A stretch of DNA of 64,000 nt from Streptosporangium canum (GCF_900113865.1 NZ_FOQY01000004.1:248001-312000); one strand, 5' to 3'; numbered from the stretch's first letter, positions 17,519 to 26,724 are shown. Made by a program: numbers and translations. The notes: generated by a model from the sequence alone, not told the origin.

Positions 17519-17635
17519 TGATCTCCCCCTATGACTCGATACGCGCCGATCACCTTAACCGATGTGCCGCTCCGCCCCGGGCCCGTCTGGGCGACGGCAG
17601 CCAGGGAAAGGCGGACGGCGGGATCGGGGGCCGCC

Positions 17636-19222
17636 TCAGCCGCCGATCTGGACCGAGGGGCTCATGCTGGGCGGCGGCGAGGACGCGGTCGCCGTGACGG
17701 ACGGGGCCGGCGAGGGCCCCGGGCTCTCCCCGTCACCGGTCTGCGGGATCTGGGTGAAGGAGGGCTTGGGGCTGGCGCCCGGCGTCGCCGGACAGTCCCG
17801 GTCCTTGTCGCCCCTGCCCTGGCCCTTGCCCTTTGCCGTCACGTCCGCGCAGGTCTGCGACCCGCCCTCGCCGGAGGGACCGTCGTCATCCTGGGACCGG
17901 CCGGGCCGGGGCTCCTCGCGGCCGTCGCTCACGGGAGGCGCCGAGACGGTGTGGGTCGTGGTGACCAGGACCGTGGAGGGCGTCATCACCCGCGTGGGCT
18001 GCTGCCTGCCGCCGGGCGGCCGGGCGCCCCGGGAGATGGAGCCCACGGTGCTCTCCTGAGCGGGGATCACCATCGGCGCCAGGTCGGGAGGGTCCGCGCC
18101 GTCGCCGGCGCCTGCTCCGCCGCTCCCGGCGGCGACCACCGTGACGGCCGCCATGGAGAGCGTGGCCAGCGCCGCGAAACTCGCCTGCGACAGGTGCGCG
18201 GCCCTGTGCGACGCCGCCCTGCGGGAGGTCCCGGCCGGGACCTCGGACCCCTCCCACGACTGCGCGGAGGCGGGCCGTACCGGGCCGGTCCCGGACGGGT
18301 GGGGCACCGGTGTCCAGATCTCCGCCAGCACCTCGGCGACCGCCGTGCGAAGGTCCCACGGGGCTCCCACGCCACCCGCCGCGAGCAGCGCGCCGAGCAG
18401 GTCGGCGGCCCGGGGCCGGCGCGCGGGCTCCTTGGCCAGACAGGCCTCGACGGCCGGGCGGAGCAGCGCGGGCACCGAGGCGACGCGCGGCGGCTCGACC
18501 ATGATGCGCCGGGCCAGCGCGTCGGGCTCGCCGCCCCCGAAGGGATGGTGGCCGGTGGCCGCATAGGCGATCAGGCAGCCCCAGGCGAAGACGTCGGAGG
18601 CCGGCAGCGCGGGACCGCCGGTGAGGCGCTCGGGGGCCACCCAGCCGGGGCTGCCCATGACCTGCCCGGCCTGGGTATGCGCGGCCAGGGCGTCCACGTC
18701 CCTGGCGATGCCGAAGTCGATCACCCGGGGGCCGGTGCGCGACAGCAGCACGTTGCCGGGCTTGAGATCGCGGTGGACCAGCCCCACCTCGTGCACCGCC
18801 ACCAGCGCGGCGGCCACCCCGAGGGCGACGCCGTAGGCGAGGTCCGGGGTGAGCGGGCCGCGTTCGGACACCACCTGGGACAGCGCCGGCCCGGGGATGT
18901 ATTCGGAGACCAGGTAGGGCCGGTCCCGGTCGGTGCCGTCCTCGACCACGGCGGCGGTGCAGAAAGGCACCACCCGCCGGGAGAATTCCACTTCCTCCGC
19001 GAAACGGGCGCGGAGCGTTGGATCGTTGAGATGCACCGAATGTGGTGTCTTGAGCGCCACCACTCCGCCCTGCGGATGCTCGGCCAGGTAGACCACGCCC
19101 ATGCCGCCGACGCCGAGACGGCCGAGCAGGAGATAACGGCCGATGATGACCGGGTCCCCGACCGTCAGCGGCCGCACCCCGGGCGGCATGCCGTTCAAGG
19201 GACCAGTTCCGCCACGCGCCAT
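17636..19222 (-). CDS. membrane Ser/Thr protein kinase without PASTA repeats
   Basis: 528 residues, starting at the ATG at 19222. The N-terminal Hanks-type kinase domain runs about residues 28-290: glycine loop LGVGGMGVVY, catalytic Lys58 in VALKT, HRDLKPGN with Asp152, DFG-type IDFGIA with Asp169, then SPGWVAPE and SDVFAWGC. A single membrane segment (FAALATLSMAAVTVVAAG) lies near 385. The outside part is a low-complexity, Pro/Ser/Thr-rich stalk with two Cys in the CADVTAKG...DRDC region, and no PASTA or other sensor domain is recognisable. The signal it senses and its substrates are unknown. Confidence 0.92.
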   Translation of the reverse strand: MARGGTGPLNGMPPGVRPLTVGDPVIIGRYLLLGRLGVGGMGVVYLAEHPQGGVVALKTPHSVHLNDPTLRARFAEEVEFSRRVVPFCTAAVVEDGTDRDRPYLVSEYIPGPALSQVVSERGPLTPDLAYGVALGVAAALVAVHEVGLVHRDLKPGNVLLSRTGPRVIDFGIARDVDALAAHTQAGQVMGSPGWVAPERLTGGPALPASDVFAWGCLIAYAATGHHPFGGGEPDALARRIMVEPPRVASVPALLRPAVEACLAKEPARRPRAADLLGALLAAGGVGAPWDLRTAVAEVLAEIWTPVPHPSGTGPVRPASAQSWEGSEVPAGTSRRAASHRAAHLSQASFAALATLSMAAVTVVAAGSGGAGAGDGADPPDLAPMVIPAQESTVGSISRGARPPGGRQQPTRVMTPSTVLVTTTHTVSAPPVSDGREEPRPGRSQDDDGPSGEGGSQTCADVTAKGKGQGRGDKDRDCPATPGASPKPSFTQIPQTGDGESPGPSPAPSVTATASSPPPSMSPSVQIGG

Positions 19223-19412
19223 CCTGGTTGAGCCTCTCGTGTACGCACTCCGGCAAGCACACTGTGGCGGGATTCGAGCGGCCTTCGCCGCCGACCTGCC
19301 ATAAGGGGTATGAACAGGTAAGGCGAATGATCCCTCGGGGTAAGCCACCGGTGATGTCCCGGATGCCTGCCGGTACCGGATGTGCCGGCGTGACCAGGGA
19401 GAAGATCGCCTC

Positions 19413-20453
19413 TCAGGCCGCGGCGGAGCCGGGCCGCACGGGGAGTCCGGGACCGGGGAGTCCGGGGCCAGGGCCGGGGAGGTCCCGCGCCGGGAGATTC
19501 CGCACGGCCGTGAGGAAGCGGGCGATGTGCCGGAAGACCTGGCGGGCCTCGGGGACGACGTCGGCGAGGATCGCGAAGACGTGGGGCATGCGGCGCCACT
19601 CCTCGTAGGTCACCGGCACCCCGCCGGCGCGGGCCCGCTCGGCGACGCGGCGCCCCTCGTCGCGGAGGACCTCGGTGGAGCCGGTGACGATCATCAGCGG
19701 CGGCAGGCCGGTGTAGTCGCCGAAGACCGGGGAGACCAGGGGGTCGCGAGGGTCGAGGCCGGCGGTCCAGCGGCGGGCGAGCCAGCCGACCCGGCCCGCC
19801 GGGATCATCGGGTCGAGCATGCGGTTGGCCCGGCGGGGCGTGTCGGTCAGGTCGGTCCACGGCGACAGGCACACCGCCGCCGAGGGCAGCGGCAGGCCCC
19901 TGTCGCGCAGCGCCAGCAGCGTGGCCAGGGTGAGGTGGCCGCCGGCGGAGTCACCGGCGAACAGGATGCCGGCCGGGTCGTGGCCGCGCTCCAGCAGGCA
20001 CATGTAGGCCGCTATCGCGTCCTCCAGGGATTCGGCCAGCGTGTGGACCGGCCCCTGACGGTAGTCGACGGCCAGCACCGGGCACCCGGCGGCGGCCGAC
20101 AGGCGCCAGGTGATCGGCCGGTGCGTCGCCGGAGAGCAGAGGAAGTAGCCGCCGCCGTGGAAGTACAGCACGACCCTGCTCTCGTCACCCGCGTCGAGCG
20201 GCCGCCCGGCGCGGACCCACTCGCCGGAACACGTCCCGACCGGTTCCCGCACGACGCTCACGTGGGCGGGCACGGGGAGCGGCATCCTGTCCGCCAGCGC
20301 GACGACGCGGGAGACCGCGACGACGCCGATGTCGGCTCTGAGCAGCAGGCCGGAGATCGGTTTGAGGGTGCCGCGCATCACCGTGTTGAGGGCTGCGGCC
20401 TGCCAGCTCACGGGGTAGCCGGGGCAAACGTCCACGTCGATCTCATCGTGCAT
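19413..20453 (-). CDS. HSL-family alpha/beta hydrolase (esterase)
   Basis: 346 residues of the hormone-sensitive-lipase-like esterase family. The oxyanion motif HGGGYF, the nucleophile GDSAGG, the acid region IVTGSTEVLRDE and the His region MPHVFAILADVVPEA are all in place. Such enzymes hydrolyse short-chain esters or acetylated compounds (acetyl-phosphinothricin hydrolase and mycobacterial LipW/Lip types are relatives). The start is ATG at 20453 with GGAGG 5 nt before it. The C-terminus is a Pro/Gly-rich tail with repeated PGPGL units. The substrate is unknown. Confidence 0.88.
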   Translation of the reverse strand: MHDEIDVDVCPGYPVSWQAAALNTVMRGTLKPISGLLLRADIGVVAVSRVVALADRMPLPVPAHVSVVREPVGTCSGEWVRAGRPLDAGDESRVVLYFHGGGYFLCSPATHRPITWRLSAAAGCPVLAVDYRQGPVHTLAESLEDAIAAYMCLLERGHDPAGILFAGDSAGGHLTLATLLALRDRGLPLPSAAVCLSPWTDLTDTPRRANRMLDPMIPAGRVGWLARRWTAGLDPRDPLVSPVFGDYTGLPPLMIVTGSTEVLRDEGRRVAERARAGGVPVTYEEWRRMPHVFAILADVVPEARQVFRHIARFLTAVRNLPARDLPGPGPGLPGPGLPVRPGSAAA

Positions 20454-20778
20454 GCGGACCTCCGGTAAGGAGGATTCCCGCAGAATATCCTTCCACTCCG
20501 GCGGTGACCCTATCGTGACGGACAGGCCTCGCGTACCTGGCGACACGCTCCTCAACGACAGGCCTGTCCGCCGCGTTCCACTCCGCGCACAAGGCAGCCG
20601 ACGGCTCGAAAGCGCACAGAGGGTAATCAAACGGGACCTGGTCTTCCCGGTCAGCCGATGAACAGCCGCGACACAGTATGGACGCATAAGCGAAATGTCG
20701 GAAAAATGAGGTTTGGCCGGTTCGTGCTTCGCGCGGCTCCAGCACCAGGGCTGTGCGTCCCACCGGGAGGAGACGTCC
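20454..20778. other. 325-bp divergent gap with a GACAGGCCTGTC palindrome
   Basis: No gene is seen. GACAGGCCT occurs at 20521-20529, and the perfect 12-bp palindrome GACAGGCCTGTC at 20557-20568, 36 bp apart. They lie between the esterase start and the secreted-protein start and could be an operator for either. The protein that would bind is unknown. Confidence 0.5.
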
Positions 20779-21231
20779 TTGAACGGCAAACGGTCGTCAG
20801 CGCTCGGCGCGGCAATCCTCGCCGCAGTCACTCTCTGGCCGACCGGCGTTTCGGCGGTGGCGGCGATCTCGGGCTCCACCGAGGCGGTGACGGCGGCCTC
20901 CGCTCAGCGGGACATCTCCAACCTCGGGCCCTGCCGGCGCAAGGGCCCTCTCATCTGCTGCAGATCCGGGAAGGGCGTCAGATGCCACAGAAGCTTGCGG
21001 GAGCGCCACAGAGAGTTGGACGACCTGCACGACGAATGGCGGGACCGTCACAGAAGACAGGACCACAGCCAGGGGTGGGATGACCGCTCCGGAGGCTGGG
21101 GGCATCTCCACGACGCCCTGACGGAGTCGCAGAGAAGCGCGGGCCTCGGAAGCGGCCATACGGTCGTCCACTACGAACCGCACCGACTCCCCACCCCGGA
21201 GACGACAGCGGCGCAGCCCACACATACGTGA
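20779..21231 (+). CDS. secreted, charged protein of unknown function
   Basis: 150 residues if started at the TTG at 20779 behind a GGAGGAGA site; the translation then begins LNGKRSSALGAAILAAV, a good signal peptide ending near VSAVAA. The mature part opens with a short Cys cluster (GPCRRKGPLICC, KGVRCH) and continues as a long, strongly charged Arg/His/Asp-rich helix-like region (RERHRELDDLHDEWRDR). Four cysteines could make two disulphides. No family is recognised. An antisense frame overlaps it, but the signal peptide and ribosome binding site favour this strand. Confidence 0.55.
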   Translation: MNGKRSSALGAAILAAVTLWPTGVSAVAAISGSTEAVTAASAQRDISNLGPCRRKGPLICCRSGKGVRCHRSLRERHRELDDLHDEWRDRHRRQDHSQGWDDRSGGWGHLHDALTESQRSAGLGSGHTVVHYEPHRLPTPETTAAQPTHT

Positions 21232-21289
21232 CCCCGGCCCTCCGGGAGCGGCTCGACTCCGTTCACCTCCCTGAACGGTACCGCCCGCC

Positions 21290-22159
21290 TCATGCGGGGG
21301 TGGCGCCCCGTCTGCGACTGAGCACCGCGGCGATCGGCAGGGCCACGGCCATACCGCTGACCAGCACCCCGGCAAACGCCGCCAAGATGGCCGGATCGTC
21401 GTCGAAGGCGATGCCGATGGCGGCCAGCGCGGGCCCGGCGTTGCGCACCGCCGCGACGCCTCCCATGCCGGCGCGGCGCGCCGGCGGCCCGGTCGCCAGC
21501 GCCATACCGGTGGCGAACGCCGCAGCGGCGAGAACGGCCCCCGCCAGCAGGGTGCGTGAGCCGAGCAGCGCGACGACGGCCTGCCAGTTGCCCAGCAGCA
21601 TGCCCGCCAACACGGCCACGAACGTCACGGTCGACACCTTCGCGGCGGCACCGTGCCACGACTGGGCCGTGAGCGGTGTGCAGTGGCGCAGGGACAGCCC
21701 CACCGCGAACGGCACGAGCTGCAAGATCGCCACCGTCCGCACCAGCGCGGCGACGTCGATGGAGATCCCCCCGCCGACCTCGGCCAGCGCGAGGACGCCG
21801 TTGGCCGTGAGGCCGAAGGTGAGACTGCCGACGGCGGCGAGCAGCACCTGAATCGCCGTGCCCGCGACCACATCCCCGTCCCTCAGCGCGCTCAGTTTCG
21901 CTCCCAGAGGCCCGCCCGGCGAGGACGCGGCCAGCACCAGCGCGATGAACGCCGCCGCGGACAGGCCGAACAGCGCGGCGACGCCCCAGCCCAGCAGCGG
22001 GATGACCACCAGGTTGGCCAGCAGCGCCAGCAGCGGCAGCAACGGGGTGGCGAAGACCGCGCGCAGCGCCGGCAGCGTGGTACCCAGACCGGCGGCGAAC
22101 ATGGTGGCCGCGATGAAGACCACAGTGACCGCGTTGACCAGCAGCTGCATCGTGTCCAT
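21290..22159 (-). CDS. BASS-family (bile acid:sodium symporter-like) membrane protein
   Basis: 289 residues, nearly all membrane-spanning, about nine to ten helices. The family pattern is visible in FAAGLGTTLPALRAVF, the crossover-helix regions with SSPGGPLGAKLSAL, and AVRNAGPALAAIGIAF, which matches the conserved second broken helix. Members move organic anions with sodium. The ATG is preceded by GGCGGAGG. It begins 54 bp downstream of the DyP peroxidase stop on the same strand and is probably the last gene of that operon, which raises the question whether it carries a peroxidase substrate or product. Confidence 0.8.
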   Translation of the reverse strand: MDTMQLLVNAVTVVFIAATMFAAGLGTTLPALRAVFATPLLPLLALLANLVVIPLLGWGVAALFGLSAAAFIALVLAASSPGGPLGAKLSALRDGDVVAGTAIQVLLAAVGSLTFGLTANGVLALAEVGGGISIDVAALVRTVAILQLVPFAVGLSLRHCTPLTAQSWHGAAAKVSTVTFVAVLAGMLLGNWQAVVALLGSRTLLAGAVLAAAAFATGMALATGPPARRAGMGGVAAVRNAGPALAAIGIAFDDDPAILAAFAGVLVSGMAVALPIAAVLSRRRGATPA

Positions 22160-22213
22160 GAAGCCTCCGCCCCGATGCGCCCCGTGTCCGGGCGGCGCCC
22201 GGCTCATGCTTTT

Positions 22214-23548
22214 TCAGTCTTTGAGATCACCGAGCCAGCGCAGGGCGTTCAGCCCGGGCATGAAGCAGTACTCACCGCCGCGTGTGACGACGAACCGCGG
22301 CAGCGCCCGCAGGCGCCGCCGCAGCGGCCGCTGGGGAATGGTGAAGTCACCGGAACCGTCGTTGGAACCGATCACGGGGTCCCTGGCGTCGCCCGCACCG
22401 AAGAAGACGCCGTCGTTCATCCACTCGGACTGCACGAACTCGAACTGCCGCCCCGGATGCGCCCCGACGAAGGCGAACATCAGCCCACGCTCGGCCCCGT
22501 CGTCCCGCAGCACCCCCTCGGGCAGCGGCGGGCCGTAGGCGGTGCCGCGCCGGATCATCCGGTGCAGCCTCGGCACCCCCGCCACCGCCGCGTCGCGGGG
22601 GTTGCCCCGGCGGATGTGGCAGCCGCCGGGAGTGGTGAATCCCATCGGGTCGTCCTGCTCGTACAGGAAGGCGTTGTTGCGGCCGCGGTCGGCGCCGAGG
22701 CCGGGGTCGTCGCGCGACGGGCTGAGCGCCAGCGGCGCGCCGCTGCGCCAGCGTCCCATGATCTTCGCGGCCAGCAGTTCCTCGTCCTCGCCGCCGGTGG
22801 AGTTGTCCCTGAGATACCGGCGGAAGGCGGCGACGCGCTGGTGGAGTTTACGGAAGACCACATAGGTGCCGTTGCGCCCCAGCACCTCGGGTCGCGGGGC
22901 CTGGACACCGCCGAGTTCGTCGCGGTAGCCGAGCACGAACTCCCCGGCCTTGAGCGGCGTCTCCAGGGGGTTGGATCCGGCGAAGCCGCTGCCCTCGACG
23001 GCCGGGTGGCTGATGCCGTCGCGGTAGCCGAAGGGTTCGGTCTCGGTGGGCAGCGCGTGGCAGTCCTGCCGCCAGATCGCTGTGATGCCCGGCAGGGCGT
23101 GATACGCCGGGCGGGCACGGTCGACGGCGGCTTCCAGCCGGGCGCTGTCCGGTGCGAGCGCCACCAGCACCACGTGGACCTCGGGCGTGCCCAGCGGCGT
23201 CTCCCAGTTCTCCGGACCGCTCTCGCCGACATCGCCCAGCGCCGCGGCTCGGGCCGCCATCCCCTGCCGGAACTCCCAGGCGAACGTCTCCAGCGCCTCC
23301 CGCGGCACCCCCAGCGCCTTCAGGCCGTGGAAGGTGAGCGCGACGCTCACCCAGGTCTCGCCCAGGGGACTCGTCGTGTCGGCGGCCGAGGTCACCACCG
23401 CGCTCACCCGCCGCATCAGCTCCCGGCCGTGCGCGCGATCGTCGATGCGGAACAGGATGTAGGTCGCCGCATACGGGGTCGGCCGAGGGCTGAGAACCCC
23501 GCGCTGGATGTCGTCGAGCTCAAGCGCGGCAGGCGTCTGTCCGGTCAC
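22214..23548 (-). CDS. DyP-type haem peroxidase
   Basis: 444 residues, start GTG at 23548 with GGGAGG before it. The dye-decolourising peroxidase signature GYRDGISHP (GXXDG, distal Asp) is near residue 175. The proximal haem His is likely in GGCHIRRGNPRDA, followed by RMIRRGTAYGPPLPEG and a LMFAFVGAHPGRQFEFVQSEWMNDG segment typical of the family's C-terminal ferredoxin-like half. There is no Tat signal, so it is cytoplasmic or encapsulated; no encapsulin gene is nearby. It is the third gene of an operon with two unfamiliar proteins upstream. Confidence 0.93.
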   Translation of the reverse strand: MTGQTPAALELDDIQRGVLSPRPTPYAATYILFRIDDRAHGRELMRRVSAVVTSAADTTSPLGETWVSVALTFHGLKALGVPREALETFAWEFRQGMAARAAALGDVGESGPENWETPLGTPEVHVVLVALAPDSARLEAAVDRARPAYHALPGITAIWRQDCHALPTETEPFGYRDGISHPAVEGSGFAGSNPLETPLKAGEFVLGYRDELGGVQAPRPEVLGRNGTYVVFRKLHQRVAAFRRYLRDNSTGGEDEELLAAKIMGRWRSGAPLALSPSRDDPGLGADRGRNNAFLYEQDDPMGFTTPGGCHIRRGNPRDAAVAGVPRLHRMIRRGTAYGPPLPEGVLRDDGAERGLMFAFVGAHPGRQFEFVQSEWMNDGVFFGAGDARDPVIGSNDGSGDFTIPQRPLRRRLRALPRFVVTRGGEYCFMPGLNALRWLGDLKD

Positions 23549-23570
23549 GGATACCTCCCTCCCCGGGGCG

Positions 23571-24590
23571 CTACTTCGCCGAGGCGATGTTTCTCCAGAA
23601 GGCGCGCAGACTCTCGTCCCCGCCGAACAGCGAGCTGAAGACCGTGGAGTCCGCCAGCAGCACATCGCCGGCCCGCTGCCCGCCGGGGGGCATCCACAGG
23701 AACATGTTGAACTCGGTGTTGCCGGCCTCGGTGAAGGGATGCGGCGGCCGGGACGGGTCGATCGGCTGCCTGCCCAGCACATGGACCACGTCCGGATCGT
23801 CGGTCGTCACGGCGTAGTGCGGCAGGTGCATGTGGAAGTTGAAGTTGGTCACCCCCTCCAGCCACCCCCTGGTGTCCAGGTCCCTGGCGACGGACAGCGG
23901 CGCGATCTTCTTCGCCTCCCGCACCGCGGGCCGCAGCCCGTAGCGGTTTTCGACGGGCACCCCGAGCTCTCGCATCAAGCCTCGGACATACCGGGCGAAG
24001 CGTTGCTGGCGGGGAACCAGGGGGTCGCCGTGGTGGTGGTACTCCATGTCGCGCACGGCCAGATCGTCCGATGCCCCGACATCGTGATGCGGCCCCAGAA
24101 CCAGGCAGGTGCCTTCCCGGGTGAGGAACTGCCGTACCGCCTCGACTTCCTCGGGCGCGGGATCCTGGCCGGTGATCATGTGGTCCAGCCCGAACAGGAG
24201 CAGGGTGTCGGTGTCGGCCAGCACCCGCTCGTCCAGCGGGGTCGGGAAACCGGCCTGATCGATGCGCTGGTACACCGGCACGGGGTGGCCGGTGGTCTCC
24301 TCGGCGAACTGCTGGAACGGCGCCCAGCCCCAGAAGAACAACTCCAGCGATCCGGCGACGCCCTGCTGGAACCGGAGCGGATCGGACCACCTCGGTTCCT
24401 CGTAGGCGGGCCAGTTCACCCGCCGGACCTCGGTCATCGTGGAGAACCGGTTGTCGAGTTCGGCCGGATTCCTGCCCGCCTCCGCCGGATAGCTCCACGA
24501 GACGTAGATGCTCAACCGTCGTCGGCCCGGAGTGTAGGGGCGGGGCACATGGTTCTGGTTGTAGGTGCGCGCGGTCCTGGATCCGCTCAT
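23571..24590 (-). CDS. unknown protein linked to DyP peroxidase
   Basis: 339 residues, no family recognised. The N-terminus MSGSRTARTYNQNHVPRPYT is followed by a strand-like RLSIYVSWSYPAEA. The middle has TDTLLLFGLDHMITGQDPAPEEVEAVRQFLTREGTCLVLGPHHD in outline, a pattern like glutamine-amidotransferase or ThuA-like folds, where a Gly-rich strand is followed by EEVEAVRQFL and a second strand. It is rich in His and aromatic residues (MEYHHHGDP, FHMHLPHY). It sits 22 bp upstream of the DyP start and so is translationally close to it. A role as accessory enzyme for the peroxidase is an inference from position only. Confidence 0.7.
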   Translation of the reverse strand: MSGSRTARTYNQNHVPRPYTPGRRRLSIYVSWSYPAEAGRNPAELDNRFSTMTEVRRVNWPAYEEPRWSDPLRFQQGVAGSLELFFWGWAPFQQFAEETTGHPVPVYQRIDQAGFPTPLDERVLADTDTLLLFGLDHMITGQDPAPEEVEAVRQFLTREGTCLVLGPHHDVGASDDLAVRDMEYHHHGDPLVPRQQRFARYVRGLMRELGVPVENRYGLRPAVREAKKIAPLSVARDLDTRGWLEGVTNFNFHMHLPHYAVTTDDPDVVHVLGRQPIDPSRPPHPFTEAGNTEFNMFLWMPPGGQRAGDVLLADSTVFSSLFGGDESLRAFWRNIASAK

Positions 24591-24633
24591 CTCGTCTCCG
24601 ATCGACAACGGGGCATACGGGCAGAGGTCTGAC

Positions 24634-25167
24634 TCACTGCAACTGGTCGAGCATCTCCGACAGCGCGCTCTTGACCCGCAGCGCCTTTTTGATCTCATCG
24701 GCGGTGACGTACGGATACTCTCCGTACTCGATGAAGCTCGGGCAGTGGTGTTCCCGGACGAACCTGACGAAGGCCTCGGGGTTGGTCTTCCAGTCCTCGG
24801 GGAACCCCTCGAGGTTCTCGAACGCCGTGTTCACTCCCGCCGCGGTGAACAGCGCGATGGCGTCTTCGGTGTACTTGTCGAAGTCGGTGTCGAAGATCGC
24901 CTGGTACATGAACCGGGTGTCGTCGTCGAAGAGCACCCAGCGCAGGTAGTGCAGCTTCAGCGGGGCGAGCAGCCGCGGGTCGGCCTCCAGCGCCTTGGCC
25001 AGCGTATGGCCGTAGTTGCGGATCGCCTCGGCCCGGCCGGGCTTGACGTCGGCGATGATGGTGAACCCGTAGCACGCCGGGGTCTTCGGGAAGACGGGAC
25101 CGTACTTCCCCTGTTCGAGGAGGTCGGTCTCCTTCGGAAGGACGACTGCCTGCGGCGTGATGTCCAT
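24634..25167 (-). CDS. unknown small protein, first gene of the DyP operon
   Basis: 177 residues. The fold looks like a ferredoxin-like or dimeric alpha-beta-barrel unit: strand YGFTIIADVKPG, helix RAEAIRNYGHTLAKAL, strand LHYLRWVLFDD, FMYQAIFDTDFDKYTEDAIALF, then a repeat-like second half. The DyP fold is itself built from such units, so this may be a haem-free relative or a partner subunit. The ATG has GGGAGAGAGG before it. It starts the unit of four same-strand genes that ends with the BASS transporter. Confidence 0.7.
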   Translation of the reverse strand: MDITPQAVVLPKETDLLEQGKYGPVFPKTPACYGFTIIADVKPGRAEAIRNYGHTLAKALEADPRLLAPLKLHYLRWVLFDDDTRFMYQAIFDTDFDKYTEDAIALFTAAGVNTAFENLEGFPEDWKTNPEAFVRFVREHHCPSFIEYGEYPYVTADEIKKALRVKSALSEMLDQLQ

Positions 25168-25364
25168 GCCTGTCCTCTCTCCCTATCGAGCCAGGGGGGG
25201 AGCAGGTCAAAGGCTGTCTGACTAGCGGAAATTATCCCATACCGCGATCCGGATCGACGGAGCGGCCGGACCACTGGACAACCTCACCATCCGACCTTCC
25301 CAAACTCGACGGACCTGAATCGGGCCCGAAACACCTGGGCGACCCGCATCCGGACCGGCGGCCG

Positions 25365-25590
25365 ATGCAGGCACTGGTGCTGCCGCTGAACCTGTTCCCC
25401 GGCTGGCTCGGCTCCCTGGCCGGCGCGCTGCCCTGGTCGGCGATGGTGATCGGCTCGTTCGCCGTCAACGCGCTGGACGTCCTGGCGATCTGGGTGATCT
25501 TCGAGCACACCGGGTCGCTGGCCGGCTTCGGCCTGGCCGAGGTGATGTTCCTCTACGGCAGTGCGGGCCTGTCGTTCGCGGCGCCCGCTA
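25365..25590 (+). pseudogene. remnant of ABC-2 type permease genes
   Basis: About 75 codons code for membrane segments that look like two pieces of ABC-2 permeases joined: LPLNLFPGWLGSLAGALPW resembles the C-terminal end of one subunit, and NALDVLAIWVIFEHTGSLAGF with LAEVMFLYGSAGLSFA resembles the N-terminal part of the partner. The rest of both genes and the ATPase are missing, and the frame runs into unrelated sequence at the end of the convergent membrane-protein gene. It looks like the scar of a deletion. Confidence 0.55.
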
Positions 25591-26064
25591 GTAGTAGCCC
25601 TCGTCGTTGGAGCGCTCGTAGCCGTCGTCGTCCTCGCGGACCCGGCCGGACCAGCGGGAGGGCATGAGGACGGGGACGAAGAGCGCCACGCCGAGGAGGG
25701 CGTAGACGCCGCCGGCGAGCAGCGGGGCCGCGCCCCGGCCGACCGGGGCGAGCGCCGGGTGGAGGGAGACGGCGTCGGCGATCAGTCCGGCGGCGCGCTT
25801 GGCGTCGAGGGCGTAGACGACGTTCCAGGAGAGCAGGACCATCGACGGGACGAAGGTCGCCAGCGGCGAGACCCGGCCGGCGACCACCAGGCCGAACAGC
25901 AGGCCGATCCCGGCCATGACGCCCAGCACGATCCAGATCCGCGGACCGCTCTCGCCGGAGAGCGCGACGGCGTCCGCACCGGCCTCCTGCACCGCCCAGC
26001 CCCCGCCGAACAGCAGGGCAGCCGTCATGACCAACCCCACGAGCAGCCCGGAGAAGTGCCGCAT
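25588..26064 (-). CDS. four-helix membrane protein of unknown function
   Basis: 158 residues from the ATG at 26064, with GTG GTG codons just upstream as alternative starts and GAGGCG before them. Four hydrophobic segments are visible (FSGLLVGLVMTAALLFGGGW; IWIVLGVMAGIGLLFGLVVA; TFVPSMVLLSWNVVYAL; LLAGGVYALLGVALFVPVL). The C-terminal tail is cytoplasmic and acidic (VREDDDGYERSNDEGYY). No family is recognised. It is divergent from the copper-associated membrane gene. Confidence 0.75.
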   Translation of the reverse strand: MRHFSGLLVGLVMTAALLFGGGWAVQEAGADAVALSGESGPRIWIVLGVMAGIGLLFGLVVAGRVSPLATFVPSMVLLSWNVVYALDAKRAAGLIADAVSLHPALAPVGRGAAPLLAGGVYALLGVALFVPVLMPSRWSGRVREDDDGYERSNDEGYY

Positions 26065-26169
26065 CACCACCGCCTCGGCTGGTTACGCTTGTCACGGTCG
26101 CGGCAACCATAGCGACAAATGCCATTAAACGGCAGGCGTTGCGGGGTGCGTGAGAGCATATGTATCACC

Positions 26170-26724
26170 ATGCATGCTCGACTCCCGTTACGCCTCACGC
26201 GGGCGGCCGCCTTCTCGGCCGTCTGCGTGATGCTCGCCGCTCTCGGCCACCTGGCCGCGGGCGGTTCGGGACCCGCGCCGTGGGCGATGGCCACCGGGAC
26301 CGCGACGGTTACGGCCCTGGCGGTCCTGCTCGCCGGACGCGAGCGGTCCACCGCCACGATCAGCGTGGGGCTGTCGGCCATGCAGCTCTTCCTGCACGAG
26401 CTGTTCGCCTACGGCGACCCCTCGGGGATCTCACTGACCGCGCACCCCCACGGGCAGGGGCTGGGCGAGGACCTGGGCATGCTGGTCGCGCACCTCACCG
26501 CCACGCTGATCACCGGCTGGTGGCTGGCACGCGGCGAGGGCGCCCTGTGGGCGCTGCTCCGCGCGGCGCGAGGACGTCTGGGCGCGACGCTCCGGCTGCT
26601 GCCCTGTCCCGTGGCGCCCGCCGCTCCCGCGCGCGCGGCCGTCCCCGCCGTCGTGCCCACTCCCGCGCGGGCCGTCCTCCGTCACACCGTCAGCAGGCGT
26701 GGTCCTCCACTTCCCGCCCGCTGA
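26170..26724 (+). CDS. membrane protein paralogous to 61137-61697, copper context
   Basis: 184 residues with about four membrane segments, starting at ATG 26170. It shares clear similarity with the gene at 61137: an RLTRAAAF start, GRER after the second helix, a Q-x-x-LH-x-LF helix, HPH, GMLVAH, WWLARGEGALWALLR, and the same end LRHTVSRRGPP. His and Met at the membrane face could bind metal. Each copy is followed by a periplasmic copper-type protein (here YcnI-like, there PCu(A)C). A role in copper handling is inferred from that double linkage; I do not know a named family. Confidence 0.75.
   Translation: MHARLPLRLTRAAAFSAVCVMLAALGHLAAGGSGPAPWAMATGTATVTALAVLLAGRERSTATISVGLSAMQLFLHELFAYGDPSGISLTAHPHGQGLGEDLGMLVAHLTATLITGWWLARGEGALWALLRAARGRLGATLRLLPCPVAPAAPARAAVPAVVPTPARAVLRHTVSRRGPPLPAR

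Noticed and set aside
20797..21375. Minus-strand frame antisense to the secreted protein gene
   Set aside because: No signal, motif or start site; the plus-strand frame has a signal peptide and ribosome binding site.
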